64,000 bases of DNA from Scandinavium hiltneri (GTDB taxonomy: Bacteria > Pseudomonadota > Gammaproteobacteria > Enterobacterales > Enterobacteriaceae). The translations under genes and the position numbers were made by a program. Positions 26,252 through 34,724 of this stretch are shown piece after piece (within the stretch, counting starts at the first letter, position 1; each line of letters begins with the position of its first letter). The stretch lies in assembly GCF_024764835.1 (NCBI RefSeq), contig NZ_JALIGE010000076.1:496001-560000 (forward strand), given 5' to 3'. The notes below the pieces were generated by a model that worked only from the letters and a program-made list of their open reading frames with translations, was not told the DNA's origin and did not search any database.

Positions 26252-27151
26252 ATGATTTTCAATATTCAGCGCTATTCCACCCACGATGGCCCCGGCATCC
26301 GCACCGTTGTCTTTATGAAAGGCTGCTCACTCGGCTGCCGCTGGTGCCAGAATCCGGAAAGTCGGGCCCGCACGCAGGACCTGCTGTTTGACGCACGTTT
26401 GTGTCTCGATGGCTGCGACCTTTGCCAGCAAGCGGCGCCGGGGGTGATTGAACGCGCGCTGAATGGTCTGGTTATCCATCGTGAAAAGCTCGAACAATCG
26501 CATCTGGATGCGCTCGTCGAGTGTTGTCCCACGCAGGCGCTGACGGTGTGTGGCGAACGCAAAAGCGTGGACGACATTATGGCCACCGTCCTGCGCGATA
26601 AACCGTTTTACGATCGCAGCGGTGGCGGCCTGACGCTTTCCGGCGGCGAGCCGTTTATGAACCCGGAACTGGCGCTTGAACTGCTGAAAACCAGCCACGA
26701 CCAGGGCATTCATACCGCCGTCGAAACCTGCCTGCATGTGCCGTGGAAATATATCGAACCCGCCCTACCGTACATCGACCTGTTCCTCGCTGATTTAAAG
26801 CATGTCGATGCAGACAAATTTATGCAGTGGACAGACGGCTCGTCAAAACGCGTGCTCGACAACCTGAAACGGCTGGCGTCGGCGGGCAAAAAGATGACCA
26901 TCCGCGTGCCGCTTATCCAGGGATTTAACGCCGATGAGGCCTCGATTGAAGCCATTACCGAATTCGCCGCGACCGAACTGCACGTCAGCGACATTCACTT
27001 TTTACCCTATCACACGCTCGGCATGAACAAATATAGCCTGCTTGGCGTGCCCTATTCTGCCCCAGATAAGCCGCTCGATGCCGCGGAGTTGCTGGAATTT
27101 GCCCAGCAAACTGCACAGGCAAAAGGGCTGACTGCGACCCTACGAGGATAA
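26252..27151 (+). CDS. pflE: Putative glycyl-radical-enzyme activase PflE (YbiY)
   Basis: A 299-residue radical-SAM activating enzyme. The CxxxCxxC cluster motif is C25-SLG-C29-RW-C32. A ferredoxin-like insert with extra cysteines (CLDGCDLC and ECC) follows, as in many GRE activases. The SAM-binding GGGLTLSGGEPFMNPE is clear. It should generate the glycyl radical on PflF encoded 4 bp downstream. ATG 26252 has AGAGGCG upstream; an in-frame start 24 codons earlier lacks family similarity. Confidence 0.93.
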   Translation: MIFNIQRYSTHDGPGIRTVVFMKGCSLGCRWCQNPESRARTQDLLFDARLCLDGCDLCQQAAPGVIERALNGLVIHREKLEQSHLDALVECCPTQALTVCGERKSVDDIMATVLRDKPFYDRSGGGLTLSGGEPFMNPELALELLKTSHDQGIHTAVETCLHVPWKYIEPALPYIDLFLADLKHVDADKFMQWTDGSSKRVLDNLKRLASAGKKMTIRVPLIQGFNADEASIEAITEFAATELHVSDIHFLPYHTLGMNKYSLLGVPYSAPDKPLDAAELLEFAQQTAQAKGLTATLRG

Positions 27152-27155
27152 TACG

Positions 27156-29588
27156 ATGACCACCCTGAAACTCGACCAACTGACCGACCGCATTCAGGCG
27201 CATAAAAATGCGCTGGTAAATATCGTGAAGCCGCCGGTCTGTACCGAGCGCGCACAGCATTACACCTCGGTTTATCAGGGCAACATGGATAAACCGATTC
27301 CAGTTCGCCGCGCGCTGGCGCTGGCCCACCACCTCGCCGGGCGCACTATCTGGATCAAGCACGACGAGCTGATTATCGGTAACCAGGCGAGCCTTGTGCG
27401 CGCCGCACCGATTTTCCCGGAATACACCGTCAGCTGGATTGAGAAAGAGATTGATGACCTCGCCGATCGTCCGGGCGCGGGCTTTGCGGTGAGCGAAGAG
27501 AACAAACGCGTTCTGCATGAAATTTGCCCGTGGTGGAATGGTCAGACGGTGCAGGACCGCTGCTATGGCATGTTCACCGATGAACAAAAAGCGTTGCTGG
27601 CGACCGGGATTATCAAAGCGGAAGGCAACATGACCTCCGGCGATGCGCATCTGGCAGTGAATTTCCCGCTGCTGCTGGAAAAAGGCCTCGACGGCCTGCG
27701 CGAAAAAGTGGCCGAACGCCGTTCGCGCATTAACCTGACGGTGCTGGAAGACCTGCACGGCGAGCAGTTCCTGAAAGGTATTGATATCGTGCTGGAAGCC
27801 GTCAGTCTGCACATCAGCCGCTTTGCCGAACTTGCGCGGAAAATGGCAAGCGAAGAACGTCGCGAAACGCGTCGGGGCGAGCTGTTGACCATGGCTGAAA
27901 ACTGCGACGTTATCGCCCACCAGCCGCCAAAATCTTTCTGGCAGGCGCTGCAGCTGTGTTATTTCATTCAGCTGATTCTGCAAATTGAATCCAACGGTCA
28001 TTCAGTATCGTTTGGCCGTATGGACCAGTATCTGTATCCGTTCTACCGTCGCGACGTGGAGCTGAACCATTCACTCGATCGCGAAATGGCGATTGAGCTG
28101 CTGCACAGCTGCTGGCTGAAGCTGCTGGAAGTGAACAAGATCCGCTCCGGCTCGCACTCTAAAGCCTCTGCGGGAAGCCCGCTGTATCAGAACGTGACCA
28201 TCGGCGGCCAGAAACTGGTAAACGGCGACGCAATTGACGCGGTGAATCCGCTCTCCTATGCGATTCTGGAATCCTGCGGTCGTCTTCGATCGACGCAGCC
28301 AAACCTCAGCGTGCGCTATCACGCGGGAATGAGTAGCGACTTCCTCGACGCCTGCGTGCAGGTGATCCGCTGCGGGTTCGGGATGCCCGCTTTCAACAAC
28401 GACGAAATTGTTATCCCGGAATTCATCAAGCTCGGCGTGGAAAAACAGGACGCCTACGACTATGCCGCCATCGGCTGCATCGAAACCGCGGTCGGCGGAA
28501 AATGGGGCTATCGCTGTACCGGTATGAGCTTTATCAACTTCGCCCGCGTGATGCTGGCGGCGATGGAAGGCGGGCGCGATGCCACCAGCGGCGAGGTATT
28601 CCTGCCGCAGGCGAAAGCGCTGTCGCAGGGTAATTTCGCCGGTTTCGAACAGATAATGGCGGCCTGGGATACGCAGATCCGCTATTACACCCGCAAATCG
28701 ATAGAAATCGAATACGTGGTCGACACCATGCTGGAAGAAAACGTGCCTGATATTCTGTGCTCGGCGCTGGTTGACGACTGCATTGAACGCGCGAAAAGCA
28801 TTAAAGAAGGCGGCGCGAAGTATGACTGGGTGTCTGGCCTTCAGGTGGGCATCGCCAACCTCGGCAACAGCCTGGCGGCGGTGAAAAAACTGGTGTTCGA
28901 ACAGGGCGTTATTGGGCAGCAACAGCTCGCCGCCGCGCTGGCGGATGATTTCGACGGTCTGACCCACGAACAGCTGCGCCAGCGTTTGATCAACGGCGCG
29001 CCGAAATACGGAAATGACGATGACACCGTGGATGAGCTGCTGGTGCGCGCGTATCAAACATACATTGATGAGCTGAAGCAGTATCACAACCCGCGTCACG
29101 GTCGTGGCCCGATCGGCGGGGATTACTACGCCGGAACGTCGTCGATTTCCGCGAACGTGCCGTTTGGTGCGGCGACCATGGCCACACCGGATGGACGCAA
29201 GGCGCATACTCCGCTGGCGGAAGGCGCCAGCCCGGCGTCCGGCACCGACCATCTCGGCCCAACGGCGGTGATTGGCTCGGTCGGGAAACTGCCGACGGCG
29301 GCAATCCTCGGCGGCGTGCTGTTAAATCAGAAGCTGAACCCGGCCACCCTCGATAACGACAGCGACCGTCAGAAGCTTATGGCGCTGCTGCGCACCTTCT
29401 TCGAAGTGCATAAAGGCTGGCATATTCAGTACAACATCGTGTCGCGCGAAACGCTGCTGGAAGCGAAAAAACACCCGGACCAGTATCGTGACCTGGTGGT
29501 ACGCGTGGCGGGGTATTCGGCGTTCTTCACTGCTCTTTCGCCGGATGCGCAGGACGATATTATCGCCCGTACTGAGCATACGCTGTAA
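27156..29588 (+). CDS. pflF: Putative glycyl radical enzyme PflF (YbiW)
   Basis: An 810-residue glycyl radical enzyme of the PFL/diol-dehydratase superfamily. The active-site Cys is C441 in AAIGCIETAVGG, with the glycyl-radical site G786 in RVAGYSAFFTALSPDAQDDII. A single-Cys motif followed by IE, rather than the CC of pyruvate formate-lyase, places it among the dehydratase/lyase-like GREs of undefined substrate. It forms an operon with pflE (4-bp gap). Function is presumably anaerobic and oxygen-sensitive. A BIME follows. Confidence 0.93.
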   Translation: MTTLKLDQLTDRIQAHKNALVNIVKPPVCTERAQHYTSVYQGNMDKPIPVRRALALAHHLAGRTIWIKHDELIIGNQASLVRAAPIFPEYTVSWIEKEIDDLADRPGAGFAVSEENKRVLHEICPWWNGQTVQDRCYGMFTDEQKALLATGIIKAEGNMTSGDAHLAVNFPLLLEKGLDGLREKVAERRSRINLTVLEDLHGEQFLKGIDIVLEAVSLHISRFAELARKMASEERRETRRGELLTMAENCDVIAHQPPKSFWQALQLCYFIQLILQIESNGHSVSFGRMDQYLYPFYRRDVELNHSLDREMAIELLHSCWLKLLEVNKIRSGSHSKASAGSPLYQNVTIGGQKLVNGDAIDAVNPLSYAILESCGRLRSTQPNLSVRYHAGMSSDFLDACVQVIRCGFGMPAFNNDEIVIPEFIKLGVEKQDAYDYAAIGCIETAVGGKWGYRCTGMSFINFARVMLAAMEGGRDATSGEVFLPQAKALSQGNFAGFEQIMAAWDTQIRYYTRKSIEIEYVVDTMLEENVPDILCSALVDDCIERAKSIKEGGAKYDWVSGLQVGIANLGNSLAAVKKLVFEQGVIGQQQLAAALADDFDGLTHEQLRQRLINGAPKYGNDDDTVDELLVRAYQTYIDELKQYHNPRHGRGPIGGDYYAGTSSISANVPFGAATMATPDGRKAHTPLAEGASPASGTDHLGPTAVIGSVGKLPTAAILGGVLLNQKLNPATLDNDSDRQKLMALLRTFFEVHKGWHIQYNIVSRETLLEAKKHPDQYRDLVVRVAGYSAFFTALSPDAQDDIIARTEHTL

Positions 29589-29596
29589 GGCGTTCA

Positions 29597-29671
29597 ATGC
29601 CGGTTGCGCTTCGCTGAGCGGCTTACAGGATCGAATCCTGTAGGCCAGGCATGCAACGCGCCGCCGGGCAT
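29597..29671. repeat. REP pair (BIME) between pflF and ybiV
   Basis: ATGCCGGTTGCG at 29597 and CGCCGCCGGGCAT ending 29671 are the outer arms. Inner blocks GCTTACAGGATCG/AATCCTGTAGGCC form a second palindrome, as in head-to-head REP units. Likely 3' end of the pflEF transcript. Confidence 0.8.
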
Positions 29672-29686
29672 TTCATCGCATTCCAT

Positions 29687-29700
29687 CTTTCGAATGAAAT
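29687..29700. promoter_or_regulatory. Shared 14-bp motif, copy 2 (ybiV promoter)
   Basis: CTTTCGAATGAAAT, one mismatch to the reverse complement of the pflE copy, 68 bp upstream of the ybiV start and immediately after the BIME. Part of the set at 26202, 30739 and 33122. Confidence 0.5.
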
Positions 29701-29768
29701 AAATTTGTGCTCCTCGTCACATTGTAATTAGAATGTTGCTGGTCGCAGTCACAGCCAGGAGCCCTCGT

Positions 29769-30584
29769 ATGACCGTTAACGTTATCGTCACCGATATGGA
29801 CGGAACTTTTCTCAATGATGCCAAGCAGTACTCTCGCGAACGCTTTTTGGCGCAGTTCCAGCAGCTTAAGCAGCGCGGCATCGAGTTCGTTGTTGCCAGC
29901 GGCAATCAGTACTATCAACTGATTTCCTTCTTCCCTGAGATCCGCGATCAGATTTCCTTCGTCGCCGAAAACGGTGCGCTGGTCTATCAGCACGGTCATG
30001 AACTGTTCCACGGCGAACTGACGCGCCACGAATCCCAGGTGGTGATTGGCGAACTGCTGAAAGACCCTCAGCTGAATTTCGTGGCCTGTGGCCTGGAAAG
30101 CGCCTACGTCAGCGATAAAGCACCCGAGGAATTCGTTAAACTGATGTCGAAACACTACCATCGCCTGAAGCCAGTTTCTGACTATCAGCATATCGATGAC
30201 AAGATTTTCAAGTTCTCTCTGAACCTGCCGGACAGCGAAATCCCGCAGCTAATCGATGCCCTGCACGTTTCGCTAGATGGAATCATGAAGCCCGTTACCA
30301 GCGGCTTCGGCTTTGTCGATTTAATTATCCCTGGCCTGCATAAAGCCAACGGTATCAGCCGCCTGCTGAAAAACTGGCAGCTTTCGCCGAGCGATTGCGT
30401 CGGCATTGGCGACAGCGGCAACGACGCCGAAATGCTGAAGCTGGTGAAATACTCGTTTGCGATGGCCAATGCGGCGGACAGCATCAAAGCCATCGCTCGC
30501 TACCAGACCGACGACAACAATCACGACGGCGCACTGAATGTTATTCAGGCCGTGCTGGATAACGCTTCCCCGTTCGACGCCTGA
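29769..30584 (+). CDS. ybiV: Sugar phosphatase YbiV (HAD IIB)
   Basis: A 271-residue Cof-type phosphatase with the catalytic motif VTDMDGTF (D9, D11), motif II FVVASGNQ and motif IV IGDSGNDAEML. E. coli YbiV hydrolyses ribose-5-phosphate, fructose-1-phosphate and other sugar phosphates. The start MTVNVIVTDM matches E. coli; the 12-codon upstream extension is not conserved. It is a paralogue of ybjI at 9544. The closeness to pflEF and the shared promoter motif suggest linked control. Confidence 0.94.
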   Translation: MTVNVIVTDMDGTFLNDAKQYSRERFLAQFQQLKQRGIEFVVASGNQYYQLISFFPEIRDQISFVAENGALVYQHGHELFHGELTRHESQVVIGELLKDPQLNFVACGLESAYVSDKAPEEFVKLMSKHYHRLKPVSDYQHIDDKIFKFSLNLPDSEIPQLIDALHVSLDGIMKPVTSGFGFVDLIIPGLHKANGISRLLKNWQLSPSDCVGIGDSGNDAEMLKLVKYSFAMANAADSIKAIARYQTDDNNHDGALNVIQAVLDNASPFDA

Positions 30585-30590
30585 CAAAAC

Positions 30591-30611
30591 GCCGGAGCGT
30601 CCTGCTCCGGC
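30591..30611 (+). terminator. Hairpin after ybiV
   Basis: GCCGGAGC (30591-30598) and GCTCCGGC (30604-30611) form a perfect 8-bp GC-rich stem with a 5-nt loop just after the ybiV stop. The following AACGCCTTGTTT is only weakly T-rich, so termination efficiency is uncertain. Confidence 0.55.
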
Positions 30612-30738
30612 AACGCCTTGTTTATCCTGCCCAGATACTCCCTCCTTTTCTCAACATTCAGCAATCGTGAAACGCATCAAATTATTTAACTTGCATTAAC
30701 CTCTTTTTAACCTAAAGTATCACTTGTAAGTTAAATTA

Positions 30739-30752
30739 CCTTCGAATGAAAG
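30739..30752. promoter_or_regulatory. Shared 14-bp motif, copy 3 (ybiU leader)
   Basis: CCTTCGAATGAAAG, one mismatch from CTTTCGAATGAAAG, ending 15 bp before the ybiU ATG and next to its ribosome-binding site (GAGAGG). The position would suit a repressor roadblock or translation-region site. Confidence 0.5.
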
Positions 30753-30767
30753 ATTGAGAGGTCAATC

Positions 30768-32033
30768 ATGGCGCTTACCTTTACCCGTTCAACCCTGCCT
30801 GCCGATCACAAAGCGGCTATCCGTGAAATGAAAAAAGCACTGCGTGCGCAAATTGGCGACGTGCAGGCCGTATTCGACCAGCTCACAGCACACATCGAAG
30901 CCCGCCTGGCAGAGATCGATGCCCTGAAAGCCGCCGGGAACCCCGTCTGGCCGGTGGTGGCCTATAGCGACCTTGCCAGCGGCAAGGTGACAGAGGCCCA
31001 GCGCGAGGAAATCAAACATCGCGGCTGCGCGGTGATTAAAGGGCAATTCTCGCGCGAGCAGGCGCTGGACTGGGATCGTTCGATGCTCGACTATCTGGAT
31101 CGCAATCACTTTGACGCGGTGTACAAAGGGCCTGGCGATAACTTCTTCGGCACCCTGACCGCCTCGCGCCCGGAGATCTATCCGATCTACTGGTCACAGG
31201 CCCAAATGCAGGCGCGCCAGAGCAATGAAATGGCCGCGGTGCAGTCATTCCTGAATCGTCTGTGGCGTTTTGAGAGTGAAGGCAAACAGTGGTTCAACCC
31301 GGACGTGAGCGTCATTTATCCGGACCGCATTCGCCGTCGCCCACCGGGAACCACCTCGAAAGGCCTCGGCGCGCATACCGATTCCGGGGCGCTGGAACGC
31401 TGGCTGCTTCCTGCTTATCAGCAGGTATTCGCCAACGTATTTAACGGCGATTTCACCAAATTCGATCCGTGGGATGCCGCGCATCGCACGGAAGTTGAAG
31501 AGTACACCGTGGAGAACACCACCAAATGCTCGGTATTCCGTACCTTCCAGGGCTGGACGGCGCTGTCAGAGATGATCCCGGATCAAGGCCTGCTGCACGT
31601 GGTGCCGATTCCGGAAGCGATGGCGTACGTTCTGCTACGTCCGCTGCTGGACGATGTGCCAGAAGATGAGTTGTGCGGCGTAGCACCGGGCCGCGTGCTG
31701 CCGATTTCCGAGCAGTGGCACCCGCTGCTGATCAAAGCGCAAACCTCCATTCCGGCGCTGGATCCGGGGGATTCTGTATGGTGGCACTGCGACGTGATTC
31801 ACTCTGTGGCACCTGTGAGCGAGCAACAGGGCTGGGGCAACGTGATGTACATCCCGGCGGCCCCGATGTGCGATAAAAATCGGGCCTACGCGCAAAAGGT
31901 GAAAGTCGCGCTGGAAAGTGGCGCGTCGCCAGGCGACTTCCCTCGCGAAGATTATGAAGCCACGTGGGAAGACCGCTTTACCCTCAGCGATCTGAACATT
32001 CACGGGAAGCGCGCGTTGGGAATGGAGATTTAA
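30768..32033 (+). CDS. ybiU: DUF1479 protein YbiU, 2-oxoglutarate/Fe(II) oxygenase-like
   Basis: A 421-residue cytoplasmic protein equal in length to E. coli YbiU. DUF1479 is a double-stranded beta-helix family related to Fe(II)/2-oxoglutarate oxygenases. A plausible metal triad is GAHTDSG (His-x-Asp) with the distal WWHCDVIHSVAPV histidine, and downstream Arg/Ser residues. The substrate is unknown. It is convergent with the LacI-type gene, the stop codons overlapping by 4 bp, and shares an upstream motif with ybiV and pflE. Confidence 0.9.
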   Translation: MALTFTRSTLPADHKAAIREMKKALRAQIGDVQAVFDQLTAHIEARLAEIDALKAAGNPVWPVVAYSDLASGKVTEAQREEIKHRGCAVIKGQFSREQALDWDRSMLDYLDRNHFDAVYKGPGDNFFGTLTASRPEIYPIYWSQAQMQARQSNEMAAVQSFLNRLWRFESEGKQWFNPDVSVIYPDRIRRRPPGTTSKGLGAHTDSGALERWLLPAYQQVFANVFNGDFTKFDPWDAAHRTEVEEYTVENTTKCSVFRTFQGWTALSEMIPDQGLLHVVPIPEAMAYVLLRPLLDDVPEDELCGVAPGRVLPISEQWHPLLIKAQTSIPALDPGDSVWWHCDVIHSVAPVSEQQGWGNVMYIPAAPMCDKNRAYAQKVKVALESGASPGDFPREDYEATWEDRFTLSDLNIHGKRALGMEI

Positions 32034-33103
32034 TCGTCGTACAACCCTTCGCGTTCCACGGCGGTACGTCGCGTTCCCGGACGTATCCGCCGCACCGATT
32101 CCCGCACCGCCAGGGTGCCGTGCAGCAACAGCGATCCACACGGCGCTTCCGGGCGAATCAGACGCTGTTGCAGCATCTGCACTGCTTCGGTGCCCAGTTC
32201 ATCGCGCGGCACATGAATCGCTGTCAGCGGAACGTCCTGGATTGCCGCCAGATTAAAACCGTCGATGCTCATGACTGATACATCTTGCGGCACCCGCAGC
32301 CCACGTTTTTGCAGCGCACTTATCGTCCCTGCCGCCATAAAATCGCCCCCCACCAGAAATGCCGTCGGCAGCGTTTTGCCCTCCTGCATATCCAGCCAGG
32401 CACCGACTTTTTCCTCGGTTTCTTTGGCACTGAAGCTCGGCACCGCAATCAAATCACGTGCATCCTGAAAGCGTAAATTGCCGTTCTTCCACGCTTCACG
32501 AATGCCCACCAGCCGCAGCTCCATGGTGTAGCGTCGCAGACACATGACGTTCACGACCGCGCGGTGGCCCATGTCAAAGAGGTAGCTCGCAGCAAACTGG
32601 CCGATCAGCCGGTGATCCGGCGCAATCGATGGCAGGCGCATTCGTTCATCGCGGCAGTTGATCAGTACGCAGGGTTTGGCGAAATCCACCGCCAGATCGT
32701 GAATGTGCGGATCGTCGATGCCGAGCAGGATCGCCGCCTGCGTTTCGCCTTCGTTCATTCGCGCCAGAAACAGGTTGGCGTCACTGTCGTTCTCCTCCAG
32801 CGCGCAATACCGCAGGCGTACCTCGTGAGGGGACAGCGCCTTATTGATGCTCTGAATGACACGGTAATAAAAGATATCGGAACGTTCGTCGAAGGCGCGC
32901 TGTGGTGCAAACACAATCAGACTGTTGAGCAGCATTCTTCCGGCTGCCATGCCATCCATCACGCCCAACTCTCGGGCGCAGCTCAACACCCGGTCTCGCG
33001 CTTTTTCGCTGGTGTTAGCTTTGCCCGCCAGCACCCGGGAAACCGTGCTGGCAGAGAGCCCGGTTCGCGTGGCAATTTCAGCGATTTTGAGCTTTTTATC
33101 CAT
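32030..33103 (-). CDS. LacI-family transcriptional regulator
   Basis: A 357-residue repressor with an N-terminal LacI helix-turn-helix (IAEIATRTGLSASTVSRVLA, about residues 7-26, then hinge residues) and a periplasmic-binding-protein-like effector domain (SVMSIDGFNLAAIQDVPLTAIHVPRDELG). The start at 33103 (MDKKLKIAEI) has GGAGG 11 bp upstream; the track's upstream start would place that site inside the gene. It is divergent from an MFS permease and a GH31 glycosidase, which it probably controls. A partial copy (11/14) of the pflE/ybiV/ybiU motif lies in its own leader. It is absent from the E. coli order. Confidence 0.88.
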   Translation of the reverse strand: MDKKLKIAEIATRTGLSASTVSRVLAGKANTSEKARDRVLSCARELGVMDGMAAGRMLLNSLIVFAPQRAFDERSDIFYYRVIQSINKALSPHEVRLRYCALEENDSDANLFLARMNEGETQAAILLGIDDPHIHDLAVDFAKPCVLINCRDERMRLPSIAPDHRLIGQFAASYLFDMGHRAVVNVMCLRRYTMELRLVGIREAWKNGNLRFQDARDLIAVPSFSAKETEEKVGAWLDMQEGKTLPTAFLVGGDFMAAGTISALQKRGLRVPQDVSVMSIDGFNLAAIQDVPLTAIHVPRDELGTEAVQMLQQRLIRPEAPCGSLLLHGTLAVRESVRRIRPGTRRTAVEREGLYDD

Positions 33104-33121
33104 TCTGTGATCTACCTCCAT

Positions 33122-33135
33122 TTTGCAAATGAAAG
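33122..33135. promoter_or_regulatory. Partial copy of the shared 14-bp motif (LacI-type gene leader)
   Basis: TTTGCAAATGAAAG matches 11 of 14 positions of CTTTCGAATGAAAG and starts 19 bp upstream of the regulator's start codon. The following GAATTTTCA adds a second arm (TGAAAGAATTTTCA). It could be an autoregulatory site; weak evidence on its own. Confidence 0.35.
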
Positions 33136-33405
33136 AATTTTCACGTGCATTTCCCCCGCTATTTAAGGGGATAAAATGCGTTCAAAGGGAGTATATCCCT
33201 GACTCATGAAAAAACTTGCATAAATTGCACTATTGCCACTCTTTTTTCTGCCATACCCTAAATTGGCCTGACAACTTCCATACTAGTTATCTGGAAGATG
33301 ACTAAAAGAAAACCATTAGGTTTCAAGAAAATATAAAAGCGGTATGACAACTCTTGCACTGAGTGGGTCATCTTTCCCCCTACAAACCGTCTTGTGGAGA
33401 ATTCT
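33136..33405. other. Divergent regulatory region, LacI-type gene / MFS gene
   Basis: The intergenic region (302 bp in all with the motif above) has no ORF worth reporting. It is AT-rich and contains AGGGA-GTATA-TCCCT (33187-33201), a short palindrome that may be an operator or hairpin, and GGAGA as the ribosome-binding site of the MFS gene. No further structure is convincing. Confidence 0.5.
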
Positions 33406-34707
33406 ATGAGCCAAGGTATTAATAACGATATGACGGCCAGCAAATCGCGTCGCGTGGTGAAAAATCTGCGCTGGTGGATGTTGGTGCTTTTCCTTCTCGG
33501 CGTCACCGTTAACTACATTACACGCAACTCTCTGGGCATCCTTGCGCCCGAGCTCGAAAAAGAGCTCGGGATCAATAGCGCGCAATACTCTTATATTGTC
33601 GGTGCCTTTCAGCTCGCCTATACGATGTTCCAGCCGTTGTGTGGCTGGTTGATTGACGTTATCGGCCTCAAGCTTGGCTTTATGATTTGTGCATCGCTAT
33701 GGGCTATCGCCTGTATCGCCCACGCCGGGGCCGGAAGCTGGCTGCACATGGCGGTGCTGCGCTTTGGGATGGGCGCGACAGAAGCGGCGGCCACACCGGC
33801 GAATGCCAAAACTATCGGCGAATGGTTCCCGAAATCTGAACGTCCCGTCGCCGCCGGTTGGGCCGGAGTCGGCTTCTCAATTGGCGCGATGTTAGCCCCG
33901 CCTATCATCTACTTTGCTCACGCCTCTTTCGGCTGGCAGGGTGCGTTTATGTTTACCGGTTTTCTCGCGTTAGTGTGGGTCGCTTTATGGTGGGCATTCT
34001 ACTACAACCCGGAACAGCACCCGAATCTGAGCAAAGAGGAACTGGCCCACATTCAGCAGGATAATGAACCCCCGGCCGTTAAACTGCCGTTCCTCAAAGC
34101 CCTGAGCAATATCAGCAAAAACAAACGCTTCTACGGTATCGCGATCCCGGCCTTTATGGCAGAACCGGCCTGGGCGGTAATGAGCTTCTGGGTGCCGCTG
34201 TATCTGGCAAAAACCTACGGCATGGATCTGAAACAGATTGCCCTCTTCGCCTGGCTGCCGTTCCTTGCTGCTGACCTCGGCAGCGTCGCCAGCGGTTATC
34301 TGACCAAATTGTATGTCCGCGTGTTCGGCTGCACTCGCGTCAATTCGGTGGTCGCCTCCTCCGTTTCCGGCGCGTTTCTGATGTTGTCGCTGGCGATGAT
34401 GGCGTTTACCACTAATCCCTACGTGGCAATTGCCCTGATCTCTGTCGGCGGTTTTGGCCACCAGATAATCTCCTGCATGTTGAGCGCCCTGGTGGTTGAG
34501 TCATTCGACAAAGGCCAGATGGCGACGGTAAATGGCATGCGTGGCTCCGCTGCGTGGATCGCCAGCTTCGCCTTCTCGCTGATTATTGGGGTCACTGCCG
34601 ACAAAATCGGCTTTAACCCGCTGTTTATCGCCATGGGGTTCTTCGACCTGATTGGCGCTGTATTCCTGGTTGCATTTATTGCTGAACGTCGCGCCAAGCG
34701 CGCCTGA
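33406..34707 (+). CDS. MFS permease, anion:cation symporter (hexuronate/glycoside-type)
   Basis: A 433-residue, 12-helix MFS protein of the ACS type (ExuT/GudP-like), with NYITRNSLGILAPEL in helix 1, motif-A-like GWLIDVIGLKLGFM, and AVLRFGMGATEAAATPANAKTIGEWFP typical of the hexuronate/galactarate carriers. I chose ATG 33406, which has GGAGA upstream; a GTG four codons earlier is possible. It is 17 bp upstream of a GH31 glycosidase and divergent from a LacI repressor, so its likely cargo is the glycoside cleaved by that enzyme. The actual substrate cannot be named. Confidence 0.85.
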   Translation: MSQGINNDMTASKSRRVVKNLRWWMLVLFLLGVTVNYITRNSLGILAPELEKELGINSAQYSYIVGAFQLAYTMFQPLCGWLIDVIGLKLGFMICASLWAIACIAHAGAGSWLHMAVLRFGMGATEAAATPANAKTIGEWFPKSERPVAAGWAGVGFSIGAMLAPPIIYFAHASFGWQGAFMFTGFLALVWVALWWAFYYNPEQHPNLSKEELAHIQQDNEPPAVKLPFLKALSNISKNKRFYGIAIPAFMAEPAWAVMSFWVPLYLAKTYGMDLKQIALFAWLPFLAADLGSVASGYLTKLYVRVFGCTRVNSVVASSVSGAFLMLSLAMMAFTTNPYVAIALISVGGFGHQIISCMLSALVVESFDKGQMATVNGMRGSAAWIASFAFSLIIGVTADKIGFNPLFIAMGFFDLIGAVFLVAFIAERRAKRA

Positions 34708-34724
34708 TAACAGGTTTTATTATT

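Noticed and set aside
26985..28001. Long minus-strand ORF (338 codons) opposite pflE/pflF
   Set aside because: Lies wholly antisense to clearly conserved pflE and pflF; composition is that of a mirrored coding frame, with no recognisable domain.
28071..29252. Minus-strand ORF (393 codons) opposite pflF
   Set aside because: Antisense shadow of pflF, low-complexity His/Arg-rich translation, no ribosome-binding site or family.
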